37,154 nt of DNA from JARBUG01 sp035628915 (GCA_035628915.1 DASPIW010000019.1:1-37154), one strand, 5' to 3'. Numbered from the stretch's first letter, positions 14,781 to 22,793 are shown. Notes: generated by a model from the sequence alone, not told the origin. A program made the numbers and translations.

Positions 14781-14812
14781 GGGAGAGGCGGGCTGTCCGC
14801 TTCTCCCTTTTT
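14781..14812 (+). terminator. feo operon terminator
   Basis: GGGAGAGGCGG (14781-14791) pairs with CCGCTTCTCCC (14797-14807) with one G-T pair and a five-base loop, followed by five T (14808-14812). Confidence 0.88.
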
Positions 14813-14821
14813 GGCCCCTGT

Positions 14822-15156
14822 GTCATTGAGGGCTGCTTATGTGAGGTAATGGATGCATTTTGCCACGGAGGGCGCGGAAGCCACAGAGGACACGGAATGG
14901 GACATGCGGATTTTCGGGCAGCAATGTGGGTCAAAGGGATTTATATATTATATTTAATTATTAAATAGAGACGAGATCCCGAAAGGAATCGTTAGTCAAG
15001 GCTCAGAAACAATTCTATTAGTGTTTTAACCCGCGTTGGTTTCCAAATCGCCATCGGCGTCCTCCGCGGCCATTTTCACAGCCCTCTTCCACTTCCGCGA
15101 TTCCGTGTTTTCCGCGTCCTCCGTGGCAAGACTCCCAATCTCACATTGAACGCCCG
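14822..15156 (+). repeat. foldback repeat, copy A
   Basis: This 335-base non-coding element recurs in opposite orientation at 25779-26053. It starts GTCATT-GGCTGCTTATGTGAGG and ends TCACATTGAA-CGCCCG. It carries imperfect terminal inverted repeats, TTGCCACGGAGGGCGCGGAA (from 14860) against the complement of TTCCGCGTCCTCCGTGGCAA (15110-15129), each extended by an ACACGGAA motif. The core (about 14940-14966) is very AT-rich for this genome. There is no coding frame. It looks like a MITE-like or dispersed intergenic repeat. Relative to copy B it has extra internal blocks around 14993-15010, 15015-15040 and 15068-15115. Confidence 0.75.
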
Positions 15157-15285
15157 CAGTGTTGACTTGATCCCAACACAGCCGCACAGCAGCGATCACA
15201 GGCCGGATCACACGCTGGGGGTATGAACCTGAACGTCAAATCTTTCGTCTTAATAGAGTAGAATGTGTCACAGGAGGAAAAGTAG

Positions 15286-15336
15286 ATGAAGATTTCGCCC
15301 ATTGAGCCCGGGCCGTTCAAGCCCGACAAACAGTAA
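15286..15336 (+). CDS. possible 16-residue peptide ORF
   Basis: ATG 15286 has a near-perfect ribosome site (AGGAGG, 15272-15277) at good spacing. It opens a frame of 16 residues, MKISPIEPGPFKPDKQ, followed within six bases by a strong hairpin terminator. The peptide is Pro-rich and charged. It may be a real micropeptide, a leader peptide or the start of a gene truncated by a past deletion. A TAGAAT -10 lies at 15259-15264 without a good -35. Confidence 0.4.
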   Translation: MKISPIEPGPFKPDKQ

Positions 15337-15341
15337 GCAAG

Positions 15342-15372
15342 AAGCCGCTGCATGGTTGCCATGCAGCGGCTT
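15342..15372. terminator. bidirectional terminator between the short ORF and purA
   Basis: A perfect 14-bp stem, AAGCCGCTGCATGG (15342-15355) with CCATGCAGCGGCTT (15359-15372), closes a three-base loop. It ends 15 bases from the purA stop, so it serves the minus-strand purA and the plus-strand short ORF. Confidence 0.75.
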
Positions 15373-15387
15373 TGATGTTGCTCGCGG

Positions 15388-16674
15388 CTACCCGACCAGT
15401 GCGGTGTTCACCGTGAACGTGGCCGACCGTTCAGGACCAACGGAGAGAATTCGGACGGGAACGCCCACGAGCCGTTCGATGCGCTTGACGTAATTGGCGG
15501 CCGCCGGCGGGAGGTGCTCGATGGAGCGGGCGTGCGAGGTGGAGCCCTTCCAGCCCGGCATTGTCTCGAAGATCGGCTCTGCCTTGCGCAGCAGCCGCAG
15601 GGGCGGCACGGTGCTTACCACCTGCCCGTCGATGCGGTAGCCCGTGCAGATCTTTACCTCGGCCAGGCCGTCGAGCACATCGAGCTTCGTCAGCCCGATG
15701 CCCGTGACGCCTGCCGCCTCGACAGAGAACCGGGTGGCGACGGCGTCAAACCAGCCGCAGCGGCGGGGGCGCCCCGTCACCACGCCGTACTCGTTGCCCT
15801 TGGTGCGCAGGTAGTCGCCCATTTCGCCCGTATCCTCACTGGGGAACGGCCCGCCGCCCACGGCCGTGATGTAGGCCTTGGCGACGCCCATGATCTCTTT
15901 GATCTCCCAGGGGGGAATGCCGGCGCCCACGGAGGCGGAGCCTGCCAGGGGCGAGGAGGAGGTGGCGTACGGATAGGTCCCCCAGTCCGGGTCTCGCAGG
16001 ACCCCGAGCTGCCCTTCCAGAAGGATCCGCTCCCGTCGGGCCAGGGCGCCCCGCACCAGGGCCAACGAGTCCGTGATCCGCTCCTTCAACTGCTGCCCGT
16101 AGTTCCAATAGAGCTCGGTCACTTCAGCGGCGTCGACCGCCGGAGCACCGTAGATTTGGGTCATGGCGGGATTGACGCTCTCCAGGGCCCAGCTGACTTT
16201 CTCCGCCAGCCAGTCCTTTTCGAGCAGGTCGCCAACCTGGATGCCCCGCCGGGCCGCCTTGGCCGTGTATGCCGGCCCGATGCCCTTCAGAGTGGTGCCG
16301 ATTTTGTTTTCGCCCCGGGCTTCTTCTTCGAGCCGGTCCAGCGCGACATGCCAGGGCATGACGAGCGTCGCCCGCTCGGCGACGAAGAGGCCGTCGGTGG
16401 CGACGCCGCGGCTTTGCAGGTCGGCGAGTTCCCCCAGCAGGACGCCCGGATCCACGGCGGTGCCGGGACCCAGCAGGCAGCGGACCCGGGGGTAGCAGAT
16501 GCCGCTGGGAATCAGCCGGAACTTGAACGTCCCGCGCTCGTTGACAATGGTGTGGCCGGCATTGGAGCCGCCCTGGTAACGGATCACCAAATCTGCCTTC
16601 TCCGACAGGTAATCGACCATCTTGCCCTTGCCCTCGTCGCCCCACTGCACGCCGATGACAGCCGTAACAGGCAT
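15388..16674 (-). CDS. purA: adenylosuccinate synthetase
   Basis: This 428-residue enzyme makes adenylosuccinate from IMP, aspartate and GTP in AMP synthesis (cytoplasm). The GTP loop is GDEGKGK (12-18) with catalytic D13, and H41 lies in GSNAGHTIV, the same numbering as the E. coli enzyme. LTKLDVLDGL is the guanine-recognition segment. The start ATG 16674 has AAGGGAG upstream; GTG 16686 is too close to that site. The IMP-site loop is unusual: where most PurA have EGAQGxxLDxDHGTYP, this one reads EGQLGVLRDPDWGTYPYATS, so the enzyme belongs to a variant subfamily. It is divergent from the LysR gene. Confidence 0.93.
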   Translation of the reverse strand: MPVTAVIGVQWGDEGKGKMVDYLSEKADLVIRYQGGSNAGHTIVNERGTFKFRLIPSGICYPRVRCLLGPGTAVDPGVLLGELADLQSRGVATDGLFVAERATLVMPWHVALDRLEEEARGENKIGTTLKGIGPAYTAKAARRGIQVGDLLEKDWLAEKVSWALESVNPAMTQIYGAPAVDAAEVTELYWNYGQQLKERITDSLALVRGALARRERILLEGQLGVLRDPDWGTYPYATSSSPLAGSASVGAGIPPWEIKEIMGVAKAYITAVGGGPFPSEDTGEMGDYLRTKGNEYGVVTGRPRRCGWFDAVATRFSVEAAGVTGIGLTKLDVLDGLAEVKICTGYRIDGQVVSTVPPLRLLRKAEPIFETMPGWKGSTSHARSIEHLPPAAANYVKRIERLVGVPVRILSVGPERSATFTVNTALVG

Positions 16675-16727
16675 CTGCGATCGCACTCCCTTCTGCTCGC
16701 CCTACATCTTCAGTAAAGCAGAGGAGG

Positions 16728-16766
16728 GATATAACGTCCAATAGAGAAAGGTTCAGTAGATATAAC
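16728..16766. promoter_or_regulatory. direct repeats in the purA-lysR divergent promoter region
   Basis: GATATAAC occurs at 16728-16735 and again at 16759-16766, 31 bases apart (about three helical turns), in the 114-base gap between purA and the LysR gene. It is a candidate regulator site, possibly for the LysR protein itself, though no classic T-N11-A dyad is obvious. Confidence 0.35.
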
Positions 16767-16788
16767 CGCTTGGAAGAGGTGGGGATCG

Positions 16789-17691
16789 GTGCTCAAATCG
16801 CTCGAAGCTCTCTGTGCCGCGGTCGAGACGGGCAGTCTCAGCCTGGCCGCGGACCGGCTGCATCTGACGCAGCCTGCCGTCTCCAAACAAATCCGGGTGC
16901 TGGAAGATGAACTGGGCGTGCAGCTGCTCGTCCGGGGCGCCCGGGGGGTCGAGCTGACCCCGGTGGGGCGCCATGTCCACCGCATGGCCCGGCGGGCTGT
17001 GGTGGCCGCCGAAGGCTGCCGCCGTGCCGCCGCAGCCTGGAAAGACCCTGACCACGGGCGCTTGGTGGTGGCGGCCGGGTCGACCCTGACGCTCTTCACG
17101 CTGCCCCCGGTCATCCAGGCGTTTCGGACCCGGGTGCCGGGCGTCCGGCTGGATGTGGTGACCGGCGACAGCCGGGAGTGCCTGAATTTGCTGCTGGGTT
17201 TCGAGGCGGATGTGGCGCTGGTCACTTCGGCCTTTCCGCACCCGGAAGTGCAGGCCATTCCGCTCTTTACGGACCCCGTGGTCGCGGCGGCGGCGCCCGG
17301 CACGGCCTTGCCCGCGACCGTCGCGGAGATGCAGGGCGCCACGCTCATCTCTTTCCGGGGCGGCTCCGGGCTGCGGCAGTACGTCGACCAGGTCCTGGAG
17401 GCCCGGGCCGTCCGGCCCGAGGTCGTCATGGAGTTCGACTCCGTGGAGGCGATCAAGACCATGGTCGAGCTCGGGCTGGGCGTCGCATTGCTGCCGTGGT
17501 CGGCCGTGCGGGCGGACGCCGCAGCGGGGCGCCTGGCGGCGGGGCCGCTGCGGGACTGGCCGGACGCCGGGCGCACGGTCACCCTGCTGCGGCGCCGGGC
17601 GGGGCTGCGGGCGGGGCCCGTGGCGCCGTTTACGGCCATCGCCCGGGAAGTTCTGCGCAAGAGCAGACCCGAGGGAGATACACCATCATGA
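16789..17691 (+). CDS. LysR-family transcriptional regulator
   Basis: This 300-residue regulator starts at GTG 16789. The N-terminal winged helix is typical: SLEALCAAVETGSLSLAADR followed by LHLTQPAVSKQIRVLEDELG and RGARGVELTPVGR. From about residue 90 on it has the periplasmic-binding-like effector domain (GRLVVAAGSTLTLFTLPPVI and onward). LysR proteins bind DNA as tetramers and respond to small ligands; this ligand is unknown. It shares a divergent intergenic region with purA. Its stop codon overlaps the ATG of the next gene (ATGA), so it is translationally coupled to a membrane protein, less common than the usual divergent layout of LysR and target. Confidence 0.92.
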   Translation: MLKSLEALCAAVETGSLSLAADRLHLTQPAVSKQIRVLEDELGVQLLVRGARGVELTPVGRHVHRMARRAVVAAEGCRRAAAAWKDPDHGRLVVAAGSTLTLFTLPPVIQAFRTRVPGVRLDVVTGDSRECLNLLLGFEADVALVTSAFPHPEVQAIPLFTDPVVAAAAPGTALPATVAEMQGATLISFRGGSGLRQYVDQVLEARAVRPEVVMEFDSVEAIKTMVELGLGVALLPWSAVRADAAAGRLAAGPLRDWPDAGRTVTLLRRRAGLRAGPVAPFTAIAREVLRKSRPEGDTPS

Positions 17692-19391
17692 GTCTGTTGG
17701 CGCGAGACCAGGCCCGGCTTGAACAACCAGACCTGCTGGCCCGGCGGATCCGCGTGCTTTCAGCGGTGGGCGTTGCCGGCGTGGCTGTGGGCGTCATGGC
17801 GGAGGCTTTTTTGCGGGACCTGGGCCCGCAGGTGCCCGCGGCCATGGCCGCCGGCCGGGTGATGACCCTGCCGTTTGCCTGGGTGCCGATGGCCACGCTG
17901 CTCATCGTCGTGGCGTGGACCTACCTGTTTGTGGGGGCGATGCGGGCGCCCGTGCTGGTTCGGCTGATCGTCTCCGCCGGCTGGCTGGCGCTCTCCTGGC
18001 CGCTGGTCAAAGCCGGCTCCTGGTGGGCGGTCCCGGGGTATGTTGCTCCCCTGCCCCTGCTGCTCTGGTGGCGGGGAGCGGGACCCTTCATCGATTACGG
18101 GGAGGCCCTGACTTTCGGCGTGACGACGGTAGCGGCCTTTGGCGCCGCCGCCGTGACCAGCCTGCTGGCGCCTGACTATCCCATGTTCGAGTACAACGTG
18201 GCGCTCTCCGAGCAGTTCGTCTTCTTCGCGGCGGTTGCCACCCCGCTATTGATTCTGGCCGGCACCGACCTGGCGGAACTCGCCGGCAAGGCGGGAGATT
18301 GGGCAGCCGGCATGGTCCAGAACTGGGCGCCCCGCCCGCTGGCCTGGCTCCTGCTGCTGCTAAGCCTGGCCCCGGTCGGCTATATGCTCGCCCATGGGCT
18401 GCGGCTGACACCCGGTTTCTACCTGACCATCCTGTGGGTCGCCGGCATTCTATACGGAGGTCGGTGGCTGCCGGGCGGCACTTTTCTGGCCCGACCGCCG
18501 TTTCCCCTGCTGATCGGCATGATGGTGCTCGCGCTGATGATGCCCATTGGCGCTACGCTGGCCGCAACCGTGCTGCCCGATGGAGCCCGCGGCTGGGTGC
18601 TGGGCCTGGGCTTCGCCGCCTCGGTGCTGGTGGCAGCGGCCGGGACGCTGATCTTGCGGCGCTGGCTTGACCGGCGCTGGCCCGGCGCCTGGATTGCGCT
18701 CTTCGTCGGGTCGCTCTGGATGGCGTGGGTGGTCGCCGGCGGCCAGTATGGGGACTGGGGGCCCGTCAGCCAGGGGATGGACCTCGTCATCGCCGCAGGT
18801 ACGGCAGTCCTGGCCGGTACGGCGCTCTGGCGGGGAACGGTCCCGGACCGCCTGCTCCGGCTCGGCCTGGAGGCCCTGGCCGTCTTCACGGTGATTCATG
18901 CCTTCCTGGTGGGATACAGCAGCAACCTGGACCCCGCCGACATCTTCGCTACCGTTCAGGCGCTGATCATGTTTGGTCTCGTCATCTGGCGCGCCCTGGG
19001 GCGCTACGGCCTTGGAGCGATTCGGACGGCAGGCCTGATGGCCGCGGCGGTGAGCGCCCTGGTTGCCCTGGCCTGGCGGGCGGGATGGCTCCGGGACTGG
19101 CAGTTGTACATGCAGCTCGGCCTGTTGGCTGCGGCCTTGATGTGGGGAATTGCAGAGGCCCACCGCCGCATGCGTGAGCTGATGGGCGAAGGGCGTACGG
19201 AAGTCCACCAGACTTTCCTGATGATCGGCTTCAGCCTGATGGTCGTCGCCGTGCTGGGCTGGAACCGGGCGCTCACCCCGGCGCCGGACTCCCTGACGGA
19301 CTTTGGGCCGCTTACCGCTTTCGGGCTGGCAGTGCTTGGCATACCGTTATACTTGCTCTCACTGGCCCAGCGGATCTACCGGGATGAATAA
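17688..19391 (+). CDS. large polytopic membrane protein of unknown function (567 aa)
   Basis: It starts at ATG 17688, overlapping the LysR stop by four bases. The product is almost entirely hydrophobic helices, about 15-17 predicted membrane segments, with short charged loops and a C-terminal RIYRDE. Small-residue-rich helices and Trp at their ends are common (such as PLPLLLWWRGAGPFIDYGEA). I see no ATP-binding, transporter-signature or enzyme motif, and do not recognise the family. Coupling to the LysR regulator suggests a transporter or membrane enzyme responding to the same ligand, which is inference. A longer in-frame extension to 17178 is rejected because it lies inside the LysR gene. 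Confidence 0.75.
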   Translation: MSLLARDQARLEQPDLLARRIRVLSAVGVAGVAVGVMAEAFLRDLGPQVPAAMAAGRVMTLPFAWVPMATLLIVVAWTYLFVGAMRAPVLVRLIVSAGWLALSWPLVKAGSWWAVPGYVAPLPLLLWWRGAGPFIDYGEALTFGVTTVAAFGAAAVTSLLAPDYPMFEYNVALSEQFVFFAAVATPLLILAGTDLAELAGKAGDWAAGMVQNWAPRPLAWLLLLLSLAPVGYMLAHGLRLTPGFYLTILWVAGILYGGRWLPGGTFLARPPFPLLIGMMVLALMMPIGATLAATVLPDGARGWVLGLGFAASVLVAAAGTLILRRWLDRRWPGAWIALFVGSLWMAWVVAGGQYGDWGPVSQGMDLVIAAGTAVLAGTALWRGTVPDRLLRLGLEALAVFTVIHAFLVGYSSNLDPADIFATVQALIMFGLVIWRALGRYGLGAIRTAGLMAAAVSALVALAWRAGWLRDWQLYMQLGLLAAALMWGIAEAHRRMRELMGEGRTEVHQTFLMIGFSLMVVAVLGWNRALTPAPDSLTDFGPLTAFGLAVLGIPLYLLSLAQRIYRDE

Positions 19392-19428
19392 GCAGAGGCC
19401 GCCTGACGATGTGCAGGCGGCCTCTGCT
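19391..19428. terminator. bidirectional hairpin between convergent genes
   Basis: A perfect 15-bp stem, AGCAGAGGCCGCCTG (19391-19405) with its complement (19414-19428), starts at the last base of the membrane-protein stop codon. On the minus strand it is followed by TTATTC and serves the gene at 19468-19836; on the plus strand there is no T-run. Confidence 0.65.
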
Positions 19429-19467
19429 GTGTCGGGGTGGGTTGGAAACACCACTCCCTCCCCGCGG

Positions 19468-19836
19468 TTACCAGCGGATGGCCAGGTTGAGGCGCGTGGT
19501 CTTTTCGGAGAACGAGTACCGGGTTTCCCGGGAGGAGACCTGGTACTCGAAACCGTCCACCCGGTGGATGGAGAACCGGGCCAGGGTGCCGGTGTTCGGG
19601 CCGACCTGGACGTTCAGTTCGCCGTCGGGCCGCATGGCCAGGAAGAGCGAGTCCTCCGTCGAGACGCTGACGGTGTAGGGGCCTTCCACGGCGACTGATG
19701 CGCTCTGGAACGCCCGCGCCTCGCCGGGCTTGTTCGTCAGCGTGATAGTGACCTCCCCGGCCTGGCCCGTCATGCCCTCCATGGCCAAAATGGCCCGGAT
19801 TTTTGCCAAAGTCGGGTCTGTGATCGTCGTGGGCAA
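19468..19836 (-). CDS. hypothetical beta-rich protein (122 aa)
   Basis: It starts at TTG 19836 with GGAGG about ten bases upstream. After a short helix (PTLAKIRAILAMEG) the product is a run of strand-like segments (GEVTITLTNKPGEARAFQSA, then PYTVSVSTEDSLFLAM, then RETRYSFSEKTTRLNLAI), suggesting a single soluble beta-sandwich or barrel. There is no signal peptide, no Cys, and no catalytic pattern that I recognise. It lies 64 bases after the DUF2332 gene on the same strand and could be co-transcribed with it. Confidence 0.65.
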   Translation of the reverse strand: MPTTITDPTLAKIRAILAMEGMTGQAGEVTITLTNKPGEARAFQSASVAVEGPYTVSVSTEDSLFLAMRPDGELNVQVGPNTGTLARFSIHRVDGFEYQVSSRETRYSFSEKTTRLNLAIRW

Positions 19837-19900
19837 GGGGGATCCGCCTCCTCAATCCTCCATCAAGTTCATGAGGAAGTATACGCTCGTCCCTGGATGC

Positions 19901-20884
19901 TCATTCCAGCCAGATGATCCCAGACCCGCTCCAGTCCGTCTCGGCCAGCCGCCGGACCTGCCGGTCTTCCGGGTCGCTCCAGCCGAAGGTATGCAACCGG
20001 ACTTCCGCGGGACCGCCGCCGAACGGCTCGAGCTGCAGCCATGCCAGGGGTTTGTGCGCCTCCAGGCGCCCCGCCAGATGCTGAATCTGCCAGACGACCT
20101 GCTGGACCTGGGCATCGGTGAGATACGGCCAGACGAACGAGTCCATCACCAGCAGCGTGTTGCCCGGCGGCATGGTCGCGTACGCCTCCGCGAGGAGCGC
20201 CAGCAGGTCGGCCTCGGCTGTCCCCTGCCGGATATCCAGCGGTCCATGCGCCGCCAGCACCGCCGCTGCCTCCCGCAGGTGCCCGATCCGCTCGGGCTCG
20301 TCGGGAAAGAAGAACGATTCGAGCACGAGCCGGTCGGCGGGGTCAGCCGGGTTGAACGGCGCCGGATCCAGCCCGTGCCGGCCCACCACGGGCGGGCACT
20401 CGTAGCCGTGCTTATCCATGAGCAGGCAGAGCCCGCCGCCGCAGCCGAACTCCACCAGCGAGAGGCCGCCGCCGAAGCGGGCGCCGACTGCCCGGGCGCC
20501 CGCGGCCAGGGCGGCGGAGCGCTCGACGACATGTGGCTGGAACGTGCGGCTTAGCAGGAAGTCGAGCAGATCGTCCCGGCCGCGGGCCACCGCTGCTGCC
20601 GCCGCCCCGGTCACCCCGGGTCCGGCCTCGCCCCCGCAGGAAGGAAAGAAAGCCGCCAGGTCCGGCGCCCCGCCCGTCAGCGCCAGATGATGCAGGGCGC
20701 TCAGGAACAGGGGCACGTCCGGCGCCTCCGTGGAGATGGTCCGGTAGAACTGGCCGAACACGTCGGCCACGGCGGGGACGGGTCCGGTTCCGAGTGACTC
20801 GCACAGCAGTCTCCCCATGGGGGAGGCAGTCTCTGCACGGGCCGCAAAGGCCGCCTGCAGGCGGCGAAGCTGGTGATGATCCAT
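19901..20884 (-). CDS. DUF2332 family protein
   Basis: From ATG 20884 (AGAGGTG upstream) the product has 327 residues. The early helical part (FGQFYRTISTEAPDVPLFLS) is followed by the family hallmark SLVEFGCGGGLCLLMDKHGY, in the place where most DUF2332 proteins have ELGxSAGLNLxxD. A later stretch, LRRL-free here, reads LLVMDSFVWPYLTDAQVQQV, again typical. The order of strand, glycine-rich loop and acidic residue resembles a SAM-binding fold, but no activity is established. The Cys-Gly-Gly-Gly form of the loop is an unusual variant. The upstream frame to 20932 is not used. Confidence 0.75.
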   Translation of the reverse strand: MDHHQLRRLQAAFAARAETASPMGRLLCESLGTGPVPAVADVFGQFYRTISTEAPDVPLFLSALHHLALTGGAPDLAAFFPSCGGEAGPGVTGAAAAAVARGRDDLLDFLLSRTFQPHVVERSAALAAGARAVGARFGGGLSLVEFGCGGGLCLLMDKHGYECPPVVGRHGLDPAPFNPADPADRLVLESFFFPDEPERIGHLREAAAVLAAHGPLDIRQGTAEADLLALLAEAYATMPPGNTLLVMDSFVWPYLTDAQVQQVVWQIQHLAGRLEAHKPLAWLQLEPFGGGPAEVRLHTFGWSDPEDRQVRRLAETDWSGSGIIWLE

Positions 20885-20996
20885 AGCCGCACACCTCTGG
20901 CAAATCTTTTCTCCGGCGGAGTCCAAAACCAAATCGAGTCCGGCTTCGTCATTCAGGTAGAAGAAGGTCGATCGTGGGCAATCTAGACAAAGAGAG

Positions 20997-21029
20997 CTGG
21001 CGGTGACTCCGTTGCCATTTGTCCGCCAG
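20997..21029 (+). promoter_or_regulatory. hairpin in the leader of the metallophosphatase gene
   Basis: CTGGCGG (20997-21003) pairs with CCGCCAG (21023-21029), ending seven bases before the AGGAGGGG ribosome site. Function unknown. Confidence 0.35.
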
Positions 21030-21051
21030 TCCGGCAGGAGGGGTACCTTTG

Positions 21052-22059
21052 TTGAACCGCCGTCAGTTCATCATCGGCGCCGGGACGGTGTTGGCCGCCG
21101 CCACCGGGTGCAGCCGCGTGCGATTGAAGTTGCCGGCATCCGGTGAGTCGCCCCGGGCAGAGGATGAGGGACCCAGACCCTTTCGGGTCGCGCTGCTCTC
21201 GGATCCGCACACTGTGGAATCCGGCGCGCTGCACGCCGTCGCAGTCAACGGCAAGCTCAGCCGTGCGGTGGCAGACTACAAGCCCCTGCGGCCCGACCTC
21301 TGGGTGGTGAACGGCGACATCGCCGATACCGGCAAGAGCGCCCAACTGGCAGCTTTCAAGAAGATCATGGGCGCCGTTGCGGGTCCCGGTCAACTGCTGG
21401 TCAACACGGGCAACCACGATTATTACGATCAGGACGCCAGCGATGCCGAGGAACTGCAGCGCTTCCGGGAGGCCTTCGGCCAGGAGCAGGCATACAGCAG
21501 CAGGGTCGCCGGGGGCATCCACATCGTCATGCTGGCGGACGAGCAGTACAAAACGGCGCCCGGCGCCCGGGAGTGGGCCTGGCTTACGCCCGAGCAGCTC
21601 AGGTGGTTTGAACAGGTGCTGGAAGAGCACAAAGACAAGTTTACGGTAGTCTGCCTGCATCAGCCGCTGCAGGATACGGTGGTCTGGTCATTCGGCGGCA
21701 ACGACTTTGCCGGCTGCGGCCAACGCAAAGAACTGCGGGCGATCACGAAGAAGAACCCGCAAATCAAACTCTGGTTCTCCGGTCATACGCATATGGGCGC
21801 CGACATTGCGGGCAACGCTGCCCGCCTTGACGGCGTTGTCTATGCCGGACTCGGCTCGACCTTCTACCAGTTCGTCAAGTCCGATGAGCCAGATGACCAG
21901 GGCGGGTGGCCGTCGGACGGAGGGTTCAAGAAGGACCTTGCTGCCAGCCACAGTCGGATGCTGGAGGTCTGGCCCGACCGGGCCGTGCTCCGGGCGAGGG
22001 ATCACACCAACCAGGCCTGGCTCGATCGGCACGAGATCATCATCAACCGCAGTGCGTGA
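21052..22059 (+). CDS. exported metallophosphoesterase lipoprotein
   Basis: It starts at TTG 21052 behind AGGAGGGG (spacing 8). The N-terminus NRRQFIIGAGTVLAAATGC has an RR pair, a hydrophobic core and a lipobox Cys20, so it is probably a lipoprotein, possibly Tat-exported. The calcineurin-like phosphoesterase motifs follow in order: LSDPHTVESG, VNGDIAD, NTGNHDYYD, VVCLHQPL and FSGHTHMGAD, supplying the Asp/Asn/His ligands of a two-metal centre. The first motif reads D-P-H rather than the usual D-x-H context but keeps both ligands. It hydrolyses a phosphoester outside the membrane; the substrate is unknown. It is followed by a strong hairpin. Confidence 0.87.
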   Translation: MNRRQFIIGAGTVLAAATGCSRVRLKLPASGESPRAEDEGPRPFRVALLSDPHTVESGALHAVAVNGKLSRAVADYKPLRPDLWVVNGDIADTGKSAQLAAFKKIMGAVAGPGQLLVNTGNHDYYDQDASDAEELQRFREAFGQEQAYSSRVAGGIHIVMLADEQYKTAPGAREWAWLTPEQLRWFEQVLEEHKDKFTVVCLHQPLQDTVVWSFGGNDFAGCGQRKELRAITKKNPQIKLWFSGHTHMGADIAGNAARLDGVVYAGLGSTFYQFVKSDEPDDQGGWPSDGGFKKDLAASHSRMLEVWPDRAVLRARDHTNQAWLDRHEIIINRSA

Positions 22060-22065
22060 AACGAA

Positions 22066-22091
22066 GGCGCCCGGGGGCAACCCCGGGCGCC
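22066..22091. terminator. bidirectional terminator hairpin
   Basis: GGCGCCCGGGG (22066-22076) pairs perfectly with CCCCGGGCGCC (22081-22091) around a GCAA tetraloop, between the convergent metallophosphatase gene and the gene ending at 22099. The T-tract is weak. Confidence 0.7.
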
Positions 22092-22098
22092 GTGCTTC

Positions 22099-22617
22099 TT
22101 ACTGCAGCACGGAGAGGATGAGCGTCTCGTGATCGGGGAGAAGCGTTGACTGCACCATCTCGTCGATCGCACCGGCCAGTTGGTTTAGGGTCTCCTGGTC
22201 TTCCCTCAGCACGGCCAGCGCAACGCCCACGTGGGCGAGGGCCAGATAATAGCTGCTACGGGCATCGAAGCCGGGCTGCACGACGGCGCCCGTAGGCGCG
22301 ATGTTCCCCTGCTCGTCACGCTGATACATCGGCCAGAGCAGGCCCTCGGCATCCAGGTTGGCCAGCTCTTCGGAGAAGCGCTGCAGCCAGTCGCCCTTGA
22401 CGCCCTTGTGCCCCGCCCGGTCCAAGAGCTGCTCAATGCGACCCACGGCGTGGGCCGCTTCGTTCAACTCAGCGAGGGTGCACGCGGCCAGGCCCACGCC
22501 CAGCCACCAGTATTCCTCCGGGGATAGCTCCCGGCCATAGACCTTCGCAGCCTGCTCCAGTTGGAGGCGCCCGGCGGACATCAGCGCCGGCAGATCCTGA
22601 TTTTCCTCCTGGCTCAC
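22099..22617 (-). CDS. hypothetical helical protein (172 aa)
   Basis: The chosen start is GTG 22617, six bases after GGAGGGAGG; the longer frame to 22683 has no such site. The product is soluble and mainly helical (EQAAKVYGRELSPEEYWWLG, then AELNEAAHAVGRIEQLLDRA, then AHVGVALAVLREDQETLNQL). There is no signal peptide and no metal or nucleotide motif. The helices might form a tetratricopeptide-like or bundle fold. It is divergent from the coiled-coil operon starting at 22868, with 250 bases between, and could be co-regulated with it, but nothing links their functions. Confidence 0.65.
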   Translation of the reverse strand: MSQEENQDLPALMSAGRLQLEQAAKVYGRELSPEEYWWLGVGLAACTLAELNEAAHAVGRIEQLLDRAGHKGVKGDWLQRFSEELANLDAEGLLWPMYQRDEQGNIAPTGAVVQPGFDARSSYYLALAHVGVALAVLREDQETLNQLAGAIDEMVQSTLLPDHETLILSVLQ

Positions 22618-22733
22618 CGTGTTCCTCCCTCCGGGCGACAGCGGCTTCAGAGCCGTCCTACCCCATGGTAGTAGGTATTTCACGGCCTGTAAAGCATAGC
22701 CTGTAGCTGTCGGACTGTGTCTTCAGAAAGTTA

Positions 22734-22762
22734 TTGGAATGCGAGCCAATCATTGGTATCAT
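22734..22762 (+). promoter_or_regulatory. promoter with overlapping dyad, coiled-coil operon
   Basis: TTGGAA (22734-22739) and TATCAT (22757-22762) are spaced by 17 bases. Between them lies the perfect 11-base dyad CCAATCATTGG (22746-22756), and ATTGG occurs again at 22733-22737, overlapping the -35. This is the layout of a repressor operator inside a promoter. Confidence 0.65.
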
Positions 22763-22793
22763 GATTCTGAGACCGCATGGTGCGGAAGGTCTA

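Noticed and set aside
14813..15285. tRNA or structured RNA gene next to the feo operon
   Set aside because: No cloverleaf or known RNA signature; the region is explained by the foldback repeat and the short ORF leader.
17178..17687. N-terminal extension of the large membrane protein
   Set aside because: It lies inside the LysR gene in another frame and gives Gly/Arg-rich nonsense; the ATG at 17688 with stop-start overlap is clearly the start.
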